Source: JBHHZI01 sp046757965 (lineage in GTDB: Bacteria; Acidobacteriota; Polarisedimenticolia; SMYD01). Taken from it: a stretch of 64,000 nucleotides of DNA. Each line of letters starts with the position of its first letter. Position 1 is the first letter of the stretch. Location of the stretch: NCBI GenBank assembly GCA_046757965.1, contig JBHHZI010000001.1, positions 1 to 64,000 on the forward strand, written 5' to 3'. Made by a program: the position numbers and the translations under genes. Below are positions 7,811 to 18,543 of this stretch, piece by piece. The notes beneath the pieces are model-generated. The model was given only the letters and a program-made list of their open reading frames with translations, was not told the origin of the DNA and did not search any database.

Positions 7811-10800
7811 ATGCAGGACTACATCCCCCTCTGGTGCAAGAGCAACTTCTCCTTCCTGGAAGGAGCCAGCCACCCGGAAGAACTGATCGAGACCTGCGCC
7901 GCACTCGGCCTGGCCGGCATGGCCCTGACCGACCGGGACGGCATCTACGGTGTGGTCGAGGCCCATGTCAAGGCGCGGGAACTGGGCGTGCATCTGATTC
8001 ACGGCGCCGAGATCACGCTCGACGACAGGTCGAGCCTGATCCTGCTCGCCATGAACCGCAGCGGCTATGCGCATCTCTGCCACCTGATCACCCTCGGCCG
8101 GCGCCGCTGTCCGAAGGGCACCAGTCGCGTCGGCTGGCGCGAGGTCTGCGAGCACGCGCCCGGGCTGATCGCTCTGTGGGGTGGCGACAGGAGCCTGCTG
8201 GCGGGAGAGGTCGAACCGTTCTTCATCGCTCACCAGTTGCGCGAGGCGTTCGGCGATCGCCTGCATACCCTCGTCACACGTCATCGCCGGGCGGAGGAGC
8301 CGGCCGGCGAGTCCCGTCTGCGCCATCGCGCCGGCAAGTACGGCCTGCCCGTGGTGGCGGGCATCGAGGTCCTCTACCACCGGCCGGACCGGCGCAACCT
8401 GCAGGACATCCTGACCTGCCTGCGACACAGGGTCCGCCTCACCGGAGCGGGGCGGCGTCTGAAGCCCAACGCCGAGCATGCCCTCAAGACCCGGCACGCT
8501 TTCTTGAAACTGTTCGAGGATGACCCGGCCGCTGTCGCTCGCACCTGCGAGGTGGCATCGCGCTGTCGCTTCTCGCTGGACGCCCTGCGCTATCGCTACC
8601 CGTCGGAGCGTCTGCCCGACGGCATGACGTCATCACAATGGCTGCGCCAGCTCACCCTCGATGGCGCCCGGGACCATCACGGCGGCCGCGTGCCCCCGGC
8701 CGTGCAGATCCAGATCGAGAAGGAGCTGGCACTCATCGACGAGCTCGACTACGGCGGGTACTTCCTCACCATGTGGGAGATCGTCCAGTTCTGTCGCCGG
8801 GAGGGCATCCTCTGCCAGGGACGGGGTTCGGCGGCCAACTCGGTGGTCTGCTACTGCCTGCGGATCACCGCGGTGGACCCGGTGCGCCTGGGTCTCCTGT
8901 TCGAGCGTTTTCTCTCCCGTGAACGGGCCGAGGCTCCGGACATCGACCTCGACATCGAGCATGCGCGGCGGGAGGAGGTGATCCAGCACGTCTATGCGAA
9001 GTACGGCCGTGATCGCGCCGCCATGGTCGCCAACATCATTCGCTACCGGCCGCGCTCGGCGGCACGCGACGTCGGCAAGGCGCTTGGCCTTCCCGAGACC
9101 ATTCTGAGTCGCCTGGCCCGGCTGCTGCCCCATCACGGCGCGGTCGAGGCCGAGACACTGCAGGCGGCTGGGCTCGACCCGGAGCAGCCGATACACCGGC
9201 ACTTCCTGCGTCTGACCGGCGAGATCCTCGACTTTCCCCGCCATCTGTCCATTCATCCCGGTGGTTTTCTTCTCGGCCACGAGCCGGTGTCTCACCTCGT
9301 CCCCATCGAGAACGCCACCATGCCGGACCGGACTGTCATCCAGTGGGACAAGGACAGCATCGAGGCGCTCGGCCTGTTCAAGGTCGATCTGCTCGGCCTG
9401 GGCGCGCTGCACCACCTGCACCTGGGCTTCGATCTCCTCGCCGAACATCGCGGCCTGTCGATGGACATGGCGACCATTCCGCCGGCCGATACGGCCACCT
9501 TCGACATGATCTGCCGGGGCGACACGATCGGCGTCTTCCAGATCGAGAGCCGGGCCCAGATGGCCATGCTGCCCCGCCTGAAACCGCGTGTCTACTATGA
9601 CCTGGTCATCGAGGTCAGCATTGTCCGGCCGGGTCCGATCACCGGCGGCATGGTTCACCCCTATCTGCGGCGCCGCGCCGGCAGCGAGCCGGTGATCTAC
9701 CCGCATCCGTCCCTGGAGCCGGTGCTGGCGAAGACCCTCGGCGTGCCGCTCTTCCAGGAGCAGGTGATCCGGCTGGCCATGGTCGCCGCCGACTACACGC
9801 CCGGCGAGGCGGATCAGTTGCGCCGCGACATGGCGGCCTGGCGCCGCACCGGCCGCATCGAGCGCCATCGAGACCGCCTGGTGGCGCGCATGACGGCTAA
9901 GGGCATTTCGCCGGAATTTGCCGAGCGGGTCTTCGACCAGATCCGGGGCTTCGGTGAGTACGGTTTCCCCGAGAGTCACGCGGCCAGCTTCGCCCTCATC
10001 TCGTATGCCACCGCCTGGATGAGATGCCACCACCCGGAGATCTTCACCTGCGCCCTGCTCAATGCCTGGCCCATGGGTTTCTATGCGCCGGCCACCCTGG
10101 TCGAGGATGCCCGGCGGCACGGTGTTCTCATCCGACCCATCGACGTGCAGGAAAGCGCCTGGGACTGCACCCTCGAGCCGGCCGGGACGATCCACGCAAC
10201 GAGTCCCTCCGGCAGAGCTGGGCGACAAACCGATGGCGGCGGCAGAGCCGGACAACACTCCGACCGTCACCGCACGACCACCTCGCGACAACCGGCCGGC
10301 ACGACACAGGAAGCAGGCGCCTCCGGCAGAACCGGATGGCAAGTAAAGAGTCTCGACGCGAGCCGCCCACGAGAACCGGTCGCCGCCGCCCTGGCCATCC
10401 GCATGGGCTTGCGCTACGTGAAGGGCCTGCATACCGCCGGCGGCAAGCGCCTGGCGGCGGCGCGCGACGCGCACCGGTTCACCTCCGTCGAGGATCTCAT
10501 CCGGCGCACCGGTCTGGACCGGGGCGCGGTGGCGCGCCTGGCGGAGGCCGGCGCCCTGACCTCACTCGAGCCGAACCGGCGCGCGGCCCTGTGGAGCACC
10601 CAGGGACCTGTCCGCAGACCGGCGCTCCATCTGGCGTGCCACGAACCGGCGCCCCGGTTTGCCGGGCTGGATCTGTTCGAGTCGATCACCTGGGACTATC
10701 GCGCCACTTGCCACAGTTCGCGCGGCCATCCCCTCGCGCCGATGCGCGCCCAGCTTGAAGAACGTGGTCTGCCCGACGCTGCCACCGTCAGCACGGCCCG

Positions 10801-11095
10801 GCCGGGTGCCCGGCTCCACTACGCCGGCATCGTCATCTGCCGGCAGCGGCCGGGAACCGCGTCCGGTGTCACGTTCATGACCCTGGAGGACGAGACCGGA
10901 TTCATCAACGTCGTGATCTGGAGCCGCATCTTCGACCAGCAGGCGATTCTGATCCGGACCGCGAGCTTTCTCGGTGTGACCGGCAAGCTGCAGGTCGAGG
11001 ACGGCGTCATCCACATCATCGCCGAACGATTCTGGGATCCGCGCCGCCGTCTTGCCCGCCGCCCGGCCGCGCCACCCAGTCACGATTTTCGCTGA
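7811..11095 (+). CDS. dnaE2: Error-prone DNA polymerase III alpha subunit DnaE2
   Basis: 1094-aa C-family polymerase carrying out translesion synthesis with ImuA/ImuB during SOS. The ATG at 7811 starts the canonical [20 protein letters not shown] sequence of the PHP domain. Catalytic aspartates are intact: D377 and D379 in PDIDLD, and D526 in FKVDLLGLG. The fingers region ([20 protein letters not shown]) and C-terminal OB fold ([16 protein letters not shown]) are present. The length is slightly above the usual size because of an insertion at about residues 791-855, between the fingers and the HhH region. This insert is Gly/Thr/Arg-rich and built partly from a repeated DNA motif (separate entry). 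Confidence 0.94.
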   Translation: MQDYIPLWCKSNFSFLEGASHPEELIETCAALGLAGMALTDRDGIYGVVEAHVKARELGVHLIHGAEITLDDRSSLILLAMNRSGYAHLCHLITLGRRRCPKGTSRVGWREVCEHAPGLIALWGGDRSLLAGEVEPFFIAHQLREAFGDRLHTLVTRHRRAEEPAGESRLRHRAGKYGLPVVAGIEVLYHRPDRRNLQDILTCLRHRVRLTGAGRRLKPNAEHALKTRHAFLKLFEDDPAAVARTCEVASRCRFSLDALRYRYPSERLPDGMTSSQWLRQLTLDGARDHHGGRVPPAVQIQIEKELALIDELDYGGYFLTMWEIVQFCRREGILCQGRGSAANSVVCYCLRITAVDPVRLGLLFERFLSRERAEAPDIDLDIEHARREEVIQHVYAKYGRDRAAMVANIIRYRPRSAARDVGKALGLPETILSRLARLLPHHGAVEAETLQAAGLDPEQPIHRHFLRLTGEILDFPRHLSIHPGGFLLGHEPVSHLVPIENATMPDRTVIQWDKDSIEALGLFKVDLLGLGALHHLHLGFDLLAEHRGLSMDMATIPPADTATFDMICRGDTIGVFQIESRAQMAMLPRLKPRVYYDLVIEVSIVRPGPITGGMVHPYLRRRAGSEPVIYPHPSLEPVLAKTLGVPLFQEQVIRLAMVAADYTPGEADQLRRDMAAWRRTGRIERHRDRLVARMTAKGISPEFAERVFDQIRGFGEYGFPESHAASFALISYATAWMRCHHPEIFTCALLNAWPMGFYAPATLVEDARRHGVLIRPIDVQESAWDCTLEPAGTIHATSPSGRAGRQTDGGGRAGQHSDRHRTTTSRQPAGTTQEAGASGRTGWQVKSLDASRPREPVAAALAIRMGLRYVKGLHTAGGKRLAAARDAHRFTSVEDLIRRTGLDRGAVARLAEAGALTSLEPNRRAALWSTQGPVRRPALHLACHEPAPRFAGLDLFESITWDYRATCHSSRGHPLAPMRAQLEERGLPDAATVSTARPGARLHYAGIVICRQRPGTASGVTFMTLEDETGFINVVIWSRIFDQQAILIRTASFLGVTGKLQVEDGVIHIIAERFWDPRRRLARRPAAPPSHDFR
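10206..10335 (+). repeat. Three degenerate 16-bp repeats inside dnaE2
   Basis: Copies at 10206-10221 (CCTCCGGCAGAGCTGG), about 10236-10251 (GCGGCGGCAGAGCCGG) and 10320-10335 (CCTCCGGCAGAACCGG). They fall in the in-frame low-complexity insert of DnaE2 and account for its SPSGRAG, GGGRAGQ and ASGRTG segments. The arrangement looks like repeat-driven expansion of a surface linker, or insertion of a small repeated element in frame. Full boundaries cannot be set without comparing homologues. Confidence 0.6.
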
Positions 11096-11119
11096 CGGCG
11101 ATCCCGAAACGCCGTGCGC

Positions 11120-12112
11120 TCAGTGCCGCTCGGGAAGCTGCGGCCGGTTGTCAAGGACCGATTCGATCAGCTCCATGACGTCGTCGGTGAGGACCGAGCA
11201 GGCGTCAAGACTCCCCAGGTTCTCGCGGAGCTGCTCCACACCGGTCGCTCCGAGCATCACCGTGCTGACGTGGGGATTCTTCAGGCACCACCCGATGGCC
11301 ATCTGGGACATCGGCAGGCCGATCTCCTTCGCCACCCGTTCGAGAGCCCGCGCCTTCTCCAGCCGGGCCTGGCCCTCGGACGAGTCCAGGACCTCCTCCT
11401 TCAGCCACTGGTAGTCCGGGAGAGACATCCTGGACCCGGCCGGCACCCCGTCGTTGTACTTGCCGGTGAGAAGGCCCGACGCCAGCGGGGACCAGGTGGT
11501 CAGGCCGAGACCGATCCCATCGTAAAGAGGATGGAACTCGCGCTCGACCCGGTCCCGGTGCAGCATGTTGTACTGCGACTGCTCCATGACCGGCGGCGTG
11601 AGACCGTACTGTCGCGCCAGGCCGGACGCCTCCTGGATCTGCTGGGCACTCCATTCGGAGGTGCCCCAGTACAGCACCTTCCCCTGACGCACCAGCACGT
11701 CCATGGCGAACACCGTCTCCTCGATCGGGGTCTGCACATCGGGCCGGTGACAGAAGAACAGGTCCAGGTAGTCCACCTGCAGCCGCTCCAGCGCCGCGTG
11801 ACACGCATCGTGCAGATGCTTGCGAGACAGGCCTCGCTGGGTCGGCCGCTCCCCACCCCAGTACGCCTTGCTCGACACGCAGTAGGTATCGCGGCCCCAG
11901 CCCATCTTGCGAAGCACCCGCCCCATGATCCGTTCCGACTCGCCGCCGGCGTAGACCTCGGCATTGTCGAAGAAGTTCACCCCGGCGTCGTAGGCCGTCT
12001 TCATGCACTCGGCCGCGGCCTCATCGTTCATCTGGAAGGAAAAGGTGACCCACGATCCGAAGGACAGGGCGCTGAGCTGCAGACCGGATCGTCCCAGACG
12101 CCGATATTCCAT
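11120..12112 (-). CDS. Aldo/keto reductase (Kv-beta/AKR6-like)
   Basis: 330-aa NADPH-dependent oxidoreductase of the voltage-gated K channel beta-subunit-like AKR group. The start [12 protein letters not shown] is chosen because AAGGAG lies seven bases upstream; a longer start at 12136 is possible. The catalytic tetrad is complete: Asp49 and Tyr54 (FDNAEVY), Lys82 (SSKAYWG) and His122 (FCHRPD). The cofactor region near the C-terminus ([18 protein letters not shown]) is typical. The substrate is unknown; members reduce aldehydes, including methylglyoxal. It lies 66 bases downstream of hslO on the same strand, so the two probably form a stress operon. Confidence 0.92.
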   Translation of the reverse strand: MEYRRLGRSGLQLSALSFGSWVTFSFQMNDEAAAECMKTAYDAGVNFFDNAEVYAGGESERIMGRVLRKMGWGRDTYCVSSKAYWGGERPTQRGLSRKHLHDACHAALERLQVDYLDLFFCHRPDVQTPIEETVFAMDVLVRQGKVLYWGTSEWSAQQIQEASGLARQYGLTPPVMEQSQYNMLHRDRVEREFHPLYDGIGLGLTTWSPLASGLLTGKYNDGVPAGSRMSLPDYQWLKEEVLDSSEGQARLEKARALERVAKEIGLPMSQMAIGWCLKNPHVSTVMLGATGVEQLRENLGSLDACSVLTDDVMELIESVLDNRPQLPERH

Positions 12113-12178
12113 CTCGCTCTCCTTCTGCCCCGCCATGCCGCCTTCCTCATGCGGCCGCCGGGCGATGACCATGTCGTT

Positions 12179-13054
12179 TCAGTGAACTGTCGGCGCATCG
12201 GCTCCCACATCCTCCCGGCCGATGCGATATTCCTTCTTGCAATACTCGCAGGTGACCTCAAGCATGTCCTGCCCGGGGTCGAACAGATCGCCTGGCTGCT
12301 GCCGCACCAGGGCCTTGATGTTGGCCACCATGCGCTCGCGGGAGCAGGCACAGAGGAAGGCGACCTCGCGGCCGGCCAGCAGACGGAACCCGATGGCGTC
12401 GAACGCGGTCTCGATCTCGTCGGGGGCCTGCAGGGCGCGCGCGAAGATGAGATCCATCTGTTCCTGGATCTCCGCCTGGCGGGCTCGCACCGCCTCGATG
12501 GAGTAGACGTACTCGTGTTGACGGGGCAGCGGGGGAAGCTGGTGCAGCATCGCGCTCTGATCGCTTGCCTGCGACACCACCACGGTGCTGTTGACCTGGT
12601 ATGACTCCGCCAGCACCTGATTGACGATGGCCGGCAGCGGCAGGTTGCGCGCCGACAGCACCGATTCGTAGGGCGTCCCTCCGGCCGGGCTCACCTTCTG
12701 CACCCGCACCGTCCCGTCGAGCTTGCCGGGGAATCCGATCACGCGGTCCGGCCACAACGAACAGCGCGTCGCCCCGTGGTGCCCGGTCTCGATCTTGACG
12801 AAGAACTCCGGATTCTCGGAATCGATGTAGAAGCCGAGCTGTTCGCCGTGTTTCAGGAGAGCGATCATCGGCTGGATACTGAGCACCACGTCGCGAAAGA
12901 AGTTGAAACCGCGGCCATGGGTCCGGTGGCGGATGGCCAGATCGGCGATCAGCCGCTGGCCTTCCAGAAAGTACAGGGCGAATTCCCGACGAGGGTCGAT
13001 GAACGTGTACAGACGGCTGGCGGGCAGCCCGTCGCTGGCAACGGCGTCATTCAT
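12179..13054 (-). CDS. hslO: Hsp33 redox-regulated chaperone
   Basis: 291-aa cytoplasmic holdase chaperone activated by oxidation. The C-terminal zinc centre is complete: C235 and C237 (FLCACSRE), then C269 and C272 (VTCEYCKK), a CxC-X31-CxxC arrangement as in known Hsp33. The N-terminal part matches the family core (GTVRVQKVSPAGGTPYESV and the VNQVLAESYQVNSTVVVS stretch). Zn2+ held by the four thiols is released on oxidation by peroxide or hypochlorite with unfolding, which activates client binding. It is the first gene of a leftward pair with the aldo/keto reductase and divergent from the PQQ-type propeller gene. Confidence 0.95.
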   Translation of the reverse strand: MNDAVASDGLPASRLYTFIDPRREFALYFLEGQRLIADLAIRHRTHGRGFNFFRDVVLSIQPMIALLKHGEQLGFYIDSENPEFFVKIETGHHGATRCSLWPDRVIGFPGKLDGTVRVQKVSPAGGTPYESVLSARNLPLPAIVNQVLAESYQVNSTVVVSQASDQSAMLHQLPPLPRQHEYVYSIEAVRARQAEIQEQMDLIFARALQAPDEIETAFDAIGFRLLAGREVAFLCACSRERMVANIKALVRQQPGDLFDPGQDMLEVTCEYCKKEYRIGREDVGADAPTVH

Positions 13055-13307
13055 GGCGTGGCAGGAGGGAGTCTATCAGTCCGCCTGCGGCTCCCGCGCG
13101 ACGTCGGTCGCCGGCCGGGAGCGCGACCGGGCAGGGCACGGCCTCTCCGGCCAGCGGATTCATGGTACGGTCATCACAGATCGCAGACAACGGACAGGCT
13201 CCGTTCCCGCCAGCGTGGCCCACGACGGTCGACCCGGACGGCAACAGGTCGAGACTGGCAACAGCAGCGGGACCGGAGCAGCAGGCAAACCGCGAGGGCC
13301 CACGCCC

Positions 13308-14738
13308 ATGACGTTCTGTTCACGAATCTTGCTCTTCGCCCTGGCGCTGGCCGCCGGCGCAAGCCTGGCAGCCGCCGGGCAGACCGCCGCGGCGGCAGGG
13401 TCCTGGCCGGCCTGGCGAGGCCCGGAGGCCACCGGCGTCAGCCCCGGAGGCACGCCGCCGCTCACCTGGAGCGAGCAGTCCAACGTCCGGTTCAAGGTCA
13501 GGCTGCCCGGCAGGGGCCTCGCGTCCCCGATCGTCTGGGACGATCGAATCTTCATCCTGGCCAGTGAACCGGTGGACCATGCGGCCTATGCGCGCTCCCG
13601 GCAAGCGGCCGAGGAGAAGCAGAAACGGCGCCAATGGCCTCCGGCCGTCACACCGGTGAGGCAACGCTTCCTCGTTCTCGCCTACTCCCGTGCCGACGGC
13701 CATCTTCTCTGGCGCCGGACGGCGGCGGAAACAGTCCCGACCGAGAGCCACTACATCGATGCCTCGTGGGCCTCGGCATCACCAGTCACCGATGGCAAGC
13801 GACTCATTGCGCACTTCGGCTCGAACGGAACATACGCCTACGACCTCGACGGTCACCTCCTGTGGAAGACCGACCTGGGAGACATGCGCACACGCAACGG
13901 TTTCGGTGAGGGCAGTTCACCGGTGTTGCACGGCGACACGGTGGTCATCAACTGGGACCACGAGGGTGACTCGTTCATCGTGGCCCTCGATGCAGACACC
14001 GGCAAACCGCGCTGGCGCGACGATCGTCCCGGCGAGGTCACGTCGTGGTCGACACCGCTCATCGTGGTCGTGTCCGGCAAGCCCCAGGTGGTGGTCTCGG
14101 CAACGGGCAAGAGCCGCGGATATGACCTCGAGACCGGAGAACAGGTCTGGCAGCTCGGGGGCATGTCCACGAACACCATCCCCTCGCCCGCGGCCGGCGA
14201 CGGCATTGTCTATCTGCTCAGCGGCTATCGGGACACCATCGTCCAGGCGGTGTCCCTCGCCCGAGCCCGTGGAGATCTCGAGAACAGTGACGCGGTGCTC
14301 TGGACCTACGAGAAGAACACCCCTTACGTGCCATCGCCCCTGCTCTACGACGGCCGTCTGTATTTTTTGAAGAGCAACCGCAACATTCTCTCGGATCTGG
14401 ACGCAGCGACCGGCGCCCCCCACTTCACCGAGCGCCTGCCGGCCATTCACACCGTCTATGCCTCACCCGTGGGCGCGGCCGGTCGGGTCTACGTGTTCGA
14501 CCGCGACGGACACGCCACCGTCCTCAGGCACGGGCCGACCTTCGAGATCGTGGCGGAGAACAGCCTCGATGACGGCGTCGACGCCAGCCCGGCGATCGCC
14601 GGCCCGGATCTGATCGTCAGGGGACACGAGTACCTCTATTGCCTGTCCTCGATGGACGGGGGAAACGTGACCAGCGCCTCGGCAACACCTGCCGACGACC
14701 ACGTGGCAGGCCGGAAGACCGGCGCGCACCGCCACTGA
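13308..14738 (+). CDS. Secreted PQQ-type beta-propeller protein
   Basis: 476 aa with an N-terminal signal peptide (ILLFALALAAGASLAAAG). SWPAWRGPEATGVSPGG is the characteristic opening of exported PQQ-like (BamB/quinoprotein dehydrogenase-like) propellers. Repeated blades include VLAYSRADGHLLWRRTAA, YAYDLDGHLLWKTDL and VALDADTGKPRWRDD, each ending in the Trp docking motif. I do not see the vicinal cysteines or full active site needed for a quinoprotein dehydrogenase, so a structural or binding role in the periplasm is more likely. The ribosome site is weak (GAGGG about ten bases upstream), so the start rests mainly on the signal peptide. Confidence 0.85.
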   Translation: MTFCSRILLFALALAAGASLAAAGQTAAAAGSWPAWRGPEATGVSPGGTPPLTWSEQSNVRFKVRLPGRGLASPIVWDDRIFILASEPVDHAAYARSRQAAEEKQKRRQWPPAVTPVRQRFLVLAYSRADGHLLWRRTAAETVPTESHYIDASWASASPVTDGKRLIAHFGSNGTYAYDLDGHLLWKTDLGDMRTRNGFGEGSSPVLHGDTVVINWDHEGDSFIVALDADTGKPRWRDDRPGEVTSWSTPLIVVVSGKPQVVVSATGKSRGYDLETGEQVWQLGGMSTNTIPSPAAGDGIVYLLSGYRDTIVQAVSLARARGDLENSDAVLWTYEKNTPYVPSPLLYDGRLYFLKSNRNILSDLDAATGAPHFTERLPAIHTVYASPVGAAGRVYVFDRDGHATVLRHGPTFEIVAENSLDDGVDASPAIAGPDLIVRGHEYLYCLSSMDGGNVTSASATPADDHVAGRKTGAHRH

Positions 14739-14770
14739 CGCGCACCGCCTGCCGCTCCCCGACGAGGTCC

Positions 14771-15763
14771 CTACGGCCGAGCGTCGAGATAGGTCCACGA
14801 GGCGGCGAACGTCTCCCGCCCCGCGAACACCTGCTCCATGGCGGCAGCAAGCAGCGCCAGGCGGGCGTCGATGACCTCCGGGGCCGGCTGCCTGCCTTCG
14901 ATCTTCCTGGTCCCGCCTGCCCAGCCCAGAACGCCGTCGTGATACACCGACAGGAAGTCACGCCACTCGTTCACCCGGGCGTCGATGGTGACTCGTGACG
15001 CTTCGATGTGAGAAAACCCGGCGTCGCGCAGCGCCGTCTCGTAGTAGTCGAGCGGTCGCACCGGCAGGAAATACTTGCGGCGCAGGGCATCATGGAGTCT
15101 CATGCGCCCGGGATCGTCCAGCACCGGCCGGAAGGCGCTGAAGCGATCCTCCCGGCGGACGATCTCCATGCCGGCCGCATGGATCGCCTCGACCGTCTCA
15201 TCGATGATCCATTCCCCCTCGGGGGCATCCGGGTTCCGGATGTTGCCGGATTGCACATGGAGCCAGCCGTCGTCAGCGAGGATCTGCCGCCAGGACGACA
15301 GCGTCCGTGGCAACTCATAATAGAGGTGGATGGCGTTGGTCGAGACCAGGATGTCCACCCGGCGCTCGCGCAGCACCGGCTCGATGACCTCGTCGATGAG
15401 TTGCAGCCGTTTCTCCTCCTTGAGGTATCGGATCAGGCGGAATGCGACGCGCTCGCTGGCACCGAGCTTCTCCACCGCAAGTCGAAGGAACTTCGGTGAG
15501 GAGTCGACGATCAGCACACCGAATGAACAGCCGGGAAGACGTTCAAGGAGCTTCTGGGCCAGGATTCCGGTGCCCCCGGAGTAATCCATGACGATCCGGC
15601 CGTCCTCGATGCGGCCCGACAGGGTGGCAAGAGTCGGTTCCAGGTTGCGGTACCAGCCGTGATGCTCGACGGTGTCATACCCCCGGGCCAGTTCGTCAAG
15701 AGGGCGCCGGACCCAGGGCTCCTGCGGGATGCGGCGAAATCCGGGTGGCCACGGTGTCGACAT
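14771..15763 (-). CDS. Class I SAM-dependent methyltransferase
   Basis: 330 aa. Motif I is visible as RIVMDYSGGTGILAQKL, followed by an acidic strand end (FGVLIVDSSPK) and a motif IV-like segment (VDILVSTNAIHLYYELP). This is the Rossmann-like SAM-binding core. The C-terminal 150 residues (YYETALRDAGFSHIEASRV) resemble small-molecule O/C-methyltransferases rather than DNA or rRNA enzymes. The ATG at 15763 has GGGAG about nine bases upstream; a GTG at 15790 would add nine residues. The substrate is not predictable. It lies between the propeller gene and the DUF362 gene on the leftward strand. Confidence 0.85.
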   Translation of the reverse strand: MSTPWPPGFRRIPQEPWVRRPLDELARGYDTVEHHGWYRNLEPTLATLSGRIEDGRIVMDYSGGTGILAQKLLERLPGCSFGVLIVDSSPKFLRLAVEKLGASERVAFRLIRYLKEEKRLQLIDEVIEPVLRERRVDILVSTNAIHLYYELPRTLSSWRQILADDGWLHVQSGNIRNPDAPEGEWIIDETVEAIHAAGMEIVRREDRFSAFRPVLDDPGRMRLHDALRRKYFLPVRPLDYYETALRDAGFSHIEASRVTIDARVNEWRDFLSVYHDGVLGWAGGTRKIEGRQPAPEVIDARLALLAAAMEQVFAGRETFAASWTYLDARP

Positions 15764-15868
15764 GGCGCAGCACTCCCGCGATCGAATCACGCGAACTCAC
15801 GTCTCGATCGCTGCCTTCACTATACCGCCTCGGTTGAACCGGCGGCTGGAGCTCGGGCCAGACCGAGA

Positions 15869-17143
15869 TCAGCGGCGGGCCGCTCCCGTCAGCTTCCGGC
15901 GACCGAACTCGGGAGCCTCCCGGATGCAGGTGAGCAGGATCTTCACCGAGCCCAGTAACGCGGCGAAACCGGTGCGCTTGATCTGCGCCGGGTCGGTGCC
16001 GATGGCGGGAAAACCGTGCTCATCGGGCACGACCTGTTCCCAGTCGCAAAACAGCCGGCCCCAGGCACTCTCCAGGACCCCGGCCATCTGTTTCTTCGCC
16101 AGGAACGGGTACCAGAAGCTGTCGTGATAGATGACGCTGGCGATGTAGGCCCACGGCGCCAGCACGGTCTTCAACGACCACTCGATCGGTTTCTTGAGAG
16201 GTCCCCAGTAGATCTTGTGCTGCATGCGGGAGGCGAAGGTCATCTTCTTGAAGGGGCCGGCAAAGTTCCAGCGCTCCCCGGCCGCGGCGGTGTCTCCAAC
16301 AATCTCGATGTCGCGCGGATCGCCACATCCGAGGCCGAGATCGTGGGCGAGGCGGATGAACTTGATGTCCAGGGGAGCAAACCCCATCATCGCGGCCGCC
16401 ACGGCGTCGATGGCCACCGGATCGGCGCTGGCCAGGATGACGTCCTTGACATACGGCACCATGCAGCGCGGACCCGGTCCATCGCCGGCGAAGGTGCCAT
16501 CCATCACTGCGAAGACGCCCCGGTGGATCTTCTTCTGGATCATCAGCAGATCGACCAGGGTCTCGTGAATCACCGGATGAGTCCAGTGGCGCCGCTCGTT
16601 GAGAAGCCCGCCGAAGGCATTCTTCATGGCACCGGTGGTGGTGGTGAAGACGTGCGTCTTGACGGTCGGCAGGTGGATGATGTTCTCGCCGATGAAGCGG
16701 CGCGGAATGTGGAACCCCTGCGGATAGACCTCGTTGAGGCAGAGGAACGATCGGGTCAGATCGCCGACCGCATCCCGGATATGGATCCACTCCTCGCCCC
16801 CCTCGTAGAGGTGAATGTTACGCAGCCCATGGGCCTGCACGACATCGATCTGCTTGTTTTCCCGCTCCCCCAGGTGAGCATCGATGACCACCGTCCGGTT
16901 GTGACACGCGTGAATCCGCGACCGATCATATCCGTCGGCGAGAAGCGCCCGGATGACGCCATCGAGCTGCCACGGCGTGGTCGAGCTGCCGGGAAAGAAG
17001 AAGTGCCACGAGATGTTGACCTTCAGCGCCGTGTCGGCCGTGCGATCGATGTGATCCTGGTAGCCCGCCAGGTTCAGCAGCTCGTGATAATCGGAGAGAA
17101 CCCGGGCAGGTGAAGTCTTGAGAACGGCAACACGACTCTTCAA
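15869..17143 (-). CDS. DUF362 family protein
   Basis: 424 aa, starting at a TTG codon preceded by AAAGGA nine bases upstream. The DUF362 core is recognisable: KVNISWHFFFPGSSTTPWQ, HLPTVKTHVFTTTTGAMKN and ILASADPVAIDAVAAAMMG. The family contains proteins often fused to ferredoxin domains, but I see no Cys-rich ferredoxin motif here, so it is the stand-alone form. The function of the family is not established. The C-terminus carries a hydrophobic stretch (LAPWAYIASVIYHDSFWYPFL) that may associate with the membrane. Confidence 0.82.
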   Translation of the reverse strand: MKSRVAVLKTSPARVLSDYHELLNLAGYQDHIDRTADTALKVNISWHFFFPGSSTTPWQLDGVIRALLADGYDRSRIHACHNRTVVIDAHLGERENKQIDVVQAHGLRNIHLYEGGEEWIHIRDAVGDLTRSFLCLNEVYPQGFHIPRRFIGENIIHLPTVKTHVFTTTTGAMKNAFGGLLNERRHWTHPVIHETLVDLLMIQKKIHRGVFAVMDGTFAGDGPGPRCMVPYVKDVILASADPVAIDAVAAAMMGFAPLDIKFIRLAHDLGLGCGDPRDIEIVGDTAAAGERWNFAGPFKKMTFASRMQHKIYWGPLKKPIEWSLKTVLAPWAYIASVIYHDSFWYPFLAKKQMAGVLESAWGRLFCDWEQVVPDEHGFPAIGTDPAQIKRTGFAALLGSVKILLTCIREAPEFGRRKLTGAARR

Positions 17144-17187
17144 CGGGATGAATCCTTTCTGGCGTGATCAGGATGTGGTGAAGTCTA

Positions 17188-18429
17188 TCACCGGCGTCTG
17201 AGAGCCGGCTCCGTGCGCCGGAACAGTCTCGGCACGACAAGGGTCGCCCAGAACACGGTTCCGGCCAGGAAACTCGCCGCGGCCAGGCCCAGCCACAGGA
17301 AGAACCGCCGCTGATCGAAGTCGACCAGGGCTCGACCCACCACCGCCGCCAGGACCAGTCCGCCGAACACCGGAACCTGCCACGGCCGGCCGGTCACCAG
17401 TGACCGGTATCCCCCGTGGGCCAGCGTGATGTGCACGCCGACCGACAGGGCCATGAGAGCAAAGCCGCCGATGAACACGACATGCATGCCGGCCTTCTTC
17501 TGCGCCGGAAACAGGGCGGCAAGGACGTACCCGGCGGGAATCGCCCAGGCGGCCATCCACACCAGCCAGCGGTGCCAGCCCGGCAGCCGCGGCACGCGGT
17601 CGATGCGCGCCGTTCGCAGCAGCACCGCGAGCACCACGGCCCCCCGCAGTGCCAGGCCGGCCCGCAACGAGACGGAGTTCTCGATCCAGAAACTCGCCAG
17701 CAGCAGTCCCGCAGCAACAAGATGCCCCACGACCGCCGCCCGCTGGTCCGGCGCCAGATCCGGCGGTGCCTCCCCTCGGGTGATGAGTGGCACGATCATG
17801 CCGCCGACGCCCACCGTGAGGGCAAGAAACATCCCCTGCAGCACGACCAGCCTGCCCAGCTGATGGACCCAGAGATAGTCGGGACCCAGGATGCCGAGAG
17901 CCCCGGTCATCAGGGAACCGGCCACACCCATGCCCAGGGCCACCGGCAGCCACACGAAGCTGACCGGAGGACGACGATGAGCCTGGCGAGAGTGAAAACG
18001 GCGCAGGATGAAGCCCATGAGCACCGCGATCAGAGACAGCCAGCAAACCTGGGAGAGCGCCAGGCGGCCGAACCAGGCGGCCACCGTGGTGCCAACCGGG
18101 AGTGCGATGCCGGCCATCATCGATGCGGCGGCCGGCGGGGCGGTCCCGGTGCGGCGGGGAATCGCCGTGAACAGGAATCCGACGGCGAAGCAGGTCATGA
18201 AGCCCTGGATCTGCGCGATGGAATGAAAGACGGGGCGGTAGTCGGGCAGCACACCCAGAGCATGGAGCAGCCAGTGCAGCACGCCGCCCCATGCGAGAGC
18301 CACACCCAGGGGGAAGAGAAGGCGATACGGCTCGCGACGCCATGCAGGCACCATGCCCATCGCCTCGTCCCACGTGCGGAGCATGCCCTGCGATCCAGAA
18401 GTGGCCATTTGCGCCCCGGCGTGACCCAT
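17188..18429 (-). CDS. nnrS: NnrS family membrane protein
   Basis: About 413 aa with some twelve hydrophobic helices. Hallmarks of NnrS are the opening REPYRLLFPLGVALAWGGV, FHSIAQIQGFMTCFAVGFL and HVVFIGGFALMALSVGVHI, with conserved histidines that may bind heme and copper. NnrS proteins are linked to denitrification and protect against nitric-oxide stress. The start is uncertain: I use the ATG at 18429 with GGAAG upstream; a longer frame reaches 18501 and another ATG lies at 18408. No other nitrogen-oxide gene is nearby. A small receiver protein follows upstream in the same direction. Confidence 0.87.
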   Translation of the reverse strand: MGHAGAQMATSGSQGMLRTWDEAMGMVPAWRREPYRLLFPLGVALAWGGVLHWLLHALGVLPDYRPVFHSIAQIQGFMTCFAVGFLFTAIPRRTGTAPPAAASMMAGIALPVGTTVAAWFGRLALSQVCWLSLIAVLMGFILRRFHSRQAHRRPPVSFVWLPVALGMGVAGSLMTGALGILGPDYLWVHQLGRLVVLQGMFLALTVGVGGMIVPLITRGEAPPDLAPDQRAAVVGHLVAAGLLLASFWIENSVSLRAGLALRGAVVLAVLLRTARIDRVPRLPGWHRWLVWMAAWAIPAGYVLAALFPAQKKAGMHVVFIGGFALMALSVGVHITLAHGGYRSLVTGRPWQVPVFGGLVLAAVVGRALVDFDQRRFFLWLGLAAASFLAGTVFWATLVVPRLFRRTEPALRRR

Positions 18430-18543
18430 CGCTTCCGCGATGGTGGTCGTTTTCTGCGGACCGACCGTATCACCGGTGCCGGTGGCGACGCATCGAGACA
18501 ACGGACGGCATGGCTCGCGCCGCGTGCGAGAACCGCCGCGGCG

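Noticed and set aside
6219..7904. 561-codon leftward open frame
   Set aside because: Antisense to imuB in GC-rich DNA; no start signal or domain, while imuB is certain.
8633..10474. 613-codon leftward open frame
   Set aside because: Antisense to the catalytic core of dnaE2; shadow of codon bias.
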